Shown here piece after piece: positions 43,352 to 43,545 of a stretch of 43,545 nucleotides of DNA. The position numbers were made by a program, and so were the translations under genes. The notes beneath the pieces were generated by a model that saw nothing but the letters and a program-made list of their open reading frames with translations, was not told the DNA's origin and ran no database searches. This stretch comes from Propionivibrio sp. (GTDB lineage Bacteria > Pseudomonadota > Gammaproteobacteria > Burkholderiales > Rhodocyclaceae), in the NCBI RefSeq assembly GCF_029255185.1, contig NZ_JAPUVO010000091.1, positions 1 to 43,545 of the forward strand, read 5' to 3'. Position 1 is the stretch's first letter. The number at the start of each line of letters is the position of its first letter.

Positions 43352-43545
43352 ATGCGCAACGCCATCGACAAGAACGACCGTCCAGACCGTCTTCGCAACC
43401 TGACCCTGTCGCCGCTCATGTCGGCCCTGCTGCGGACCTTTGGTCCTGCGCAGTGGCAGGCGCGACCGGGGCAGGCGGCGGCTCGACCGGCGCCGCGCGC
43501 GCCGCAGATGCCGGCGATCCGCTTCGAAGCGCTGGAACCGCGCGT
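43352..43545 (+). CDS. Start of a LEPR-XLL-type protein, probably very large, cut by the right edge
   Basis: From the ATG at 43352, with an AAGGAG ribosome binding site 7 bases upstream, 64 residues are visible before the window ends. After a Pro- and Ala-rich stretch (QARPGQAAARPAPRAPQ) comes PAIRFEALEPRV. This is the start of the LEPR-XLL motif (LEPRxLLSA) found at the N-terminus of very long secreted or surface proteins with many repeats, such as cadherin-like or calcium-binding adhesins. The motif is thought to mark an export or anchoring type. The adaptor gene just upstream may belong to its export. GC content rises sharply here. Size and repeats lie outside the window. Confidence 0.75.
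   Translation, partial: MRNAIDKNDRPDRLRNLTLSPLMSALLRTFGPAQWQARPGQAAARPAPRAPQMPAIRFEALEPR

Noticed and set aside
1-43545. CRISPR arrays and known riboswitches
   Set aside because: No regularly spaced direct repeats were seen, and no leader resembled the well-known cobalamin, TPP, SAM or c-di-GMP riboswitch cores on reading. A covariance model search would be needed to exclude them formally.

Overview
The window reads as a chromosome segment of a betaproteobacterium, most likely a member of the Rhodocyclaceae (Dechloromonas / Azonexus / Accumulibacter type). This rests on gene content and protein character: a System I cytochrome c maturation operon, a porin-cytochrome extracellular electron transfer locus, a Glt-type amino acid transporter, and an slt - NDUFA9-like - GST - cca gene order. 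No 16S gene or other marker is present to prove it.

Layout. 1-7026 (minus) is an electron transfer block transcribed in one direction: sensor kinase, NarL/LuxR-type response regulator, a decaheme MtrA/DmsE-type cytochrome, an MtrB/PioB-type outer membrane barrel, and a multiheme cytochrome that runs off the left edge. A perfect palindrome (4272-4285) lies between the regulator and the decaheme gene. 7215-14526 (plus) is a complete ccmABCDEFGHI operon, which would attach the hemes that the neighbouring cytochromes need. It is followed by ubiB. 16308-19395 (minus) pairs a phospholipase D/cardiolipin synthase-like enzyme with a membrane-anchored protein of unknown function. 19451-20068 is an HlyIII/PAQR-type membrane protein. 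20113-22879 (minus) is a three-gene cassette: a small membrane protein, a radical SAM/SPASM enzyme, and a small protein ending in a run of fifteen asparagines. It is the best candidate here for an undescribed peptide- or protein-modification system.

23030-29088 (plus) carries ilvA, a PatB/MalY-type aminotransferase and a large PAS-GGDEF-EAL protein. 29208-34684 holds 5-formyltetrahydrofolate cyclo-ligase (minus), then slt, an NDUFA9-like NAD(P)-binding protein, a GST and the CCA-adding enzyme (plus), closed by a strong intrinsic terminator. 34780-37457 is a nested insertion sequence: an IS4-family element interrupted by an ISKra4-type element whose transposase has itself decayed. tRNA-Gly(CCC) follows. 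37624-41919 (minus) is a glutamate/aspartate-type ABC transporter with a substrate-binding protein gene at each end, and a long stem-loop between the first binding protein and the permeases. The right end (42284 onward) has a HlyD-like adaptor and the start of a probably very large LEPR-XLL-type exported protein.

Three copies of a dispersed palindromic repeat built on CGCAAAG/CGCAGAG units lie at 8528-8643, 12120-12216 and 29099-29198. The first two sit inside the ccm operon.
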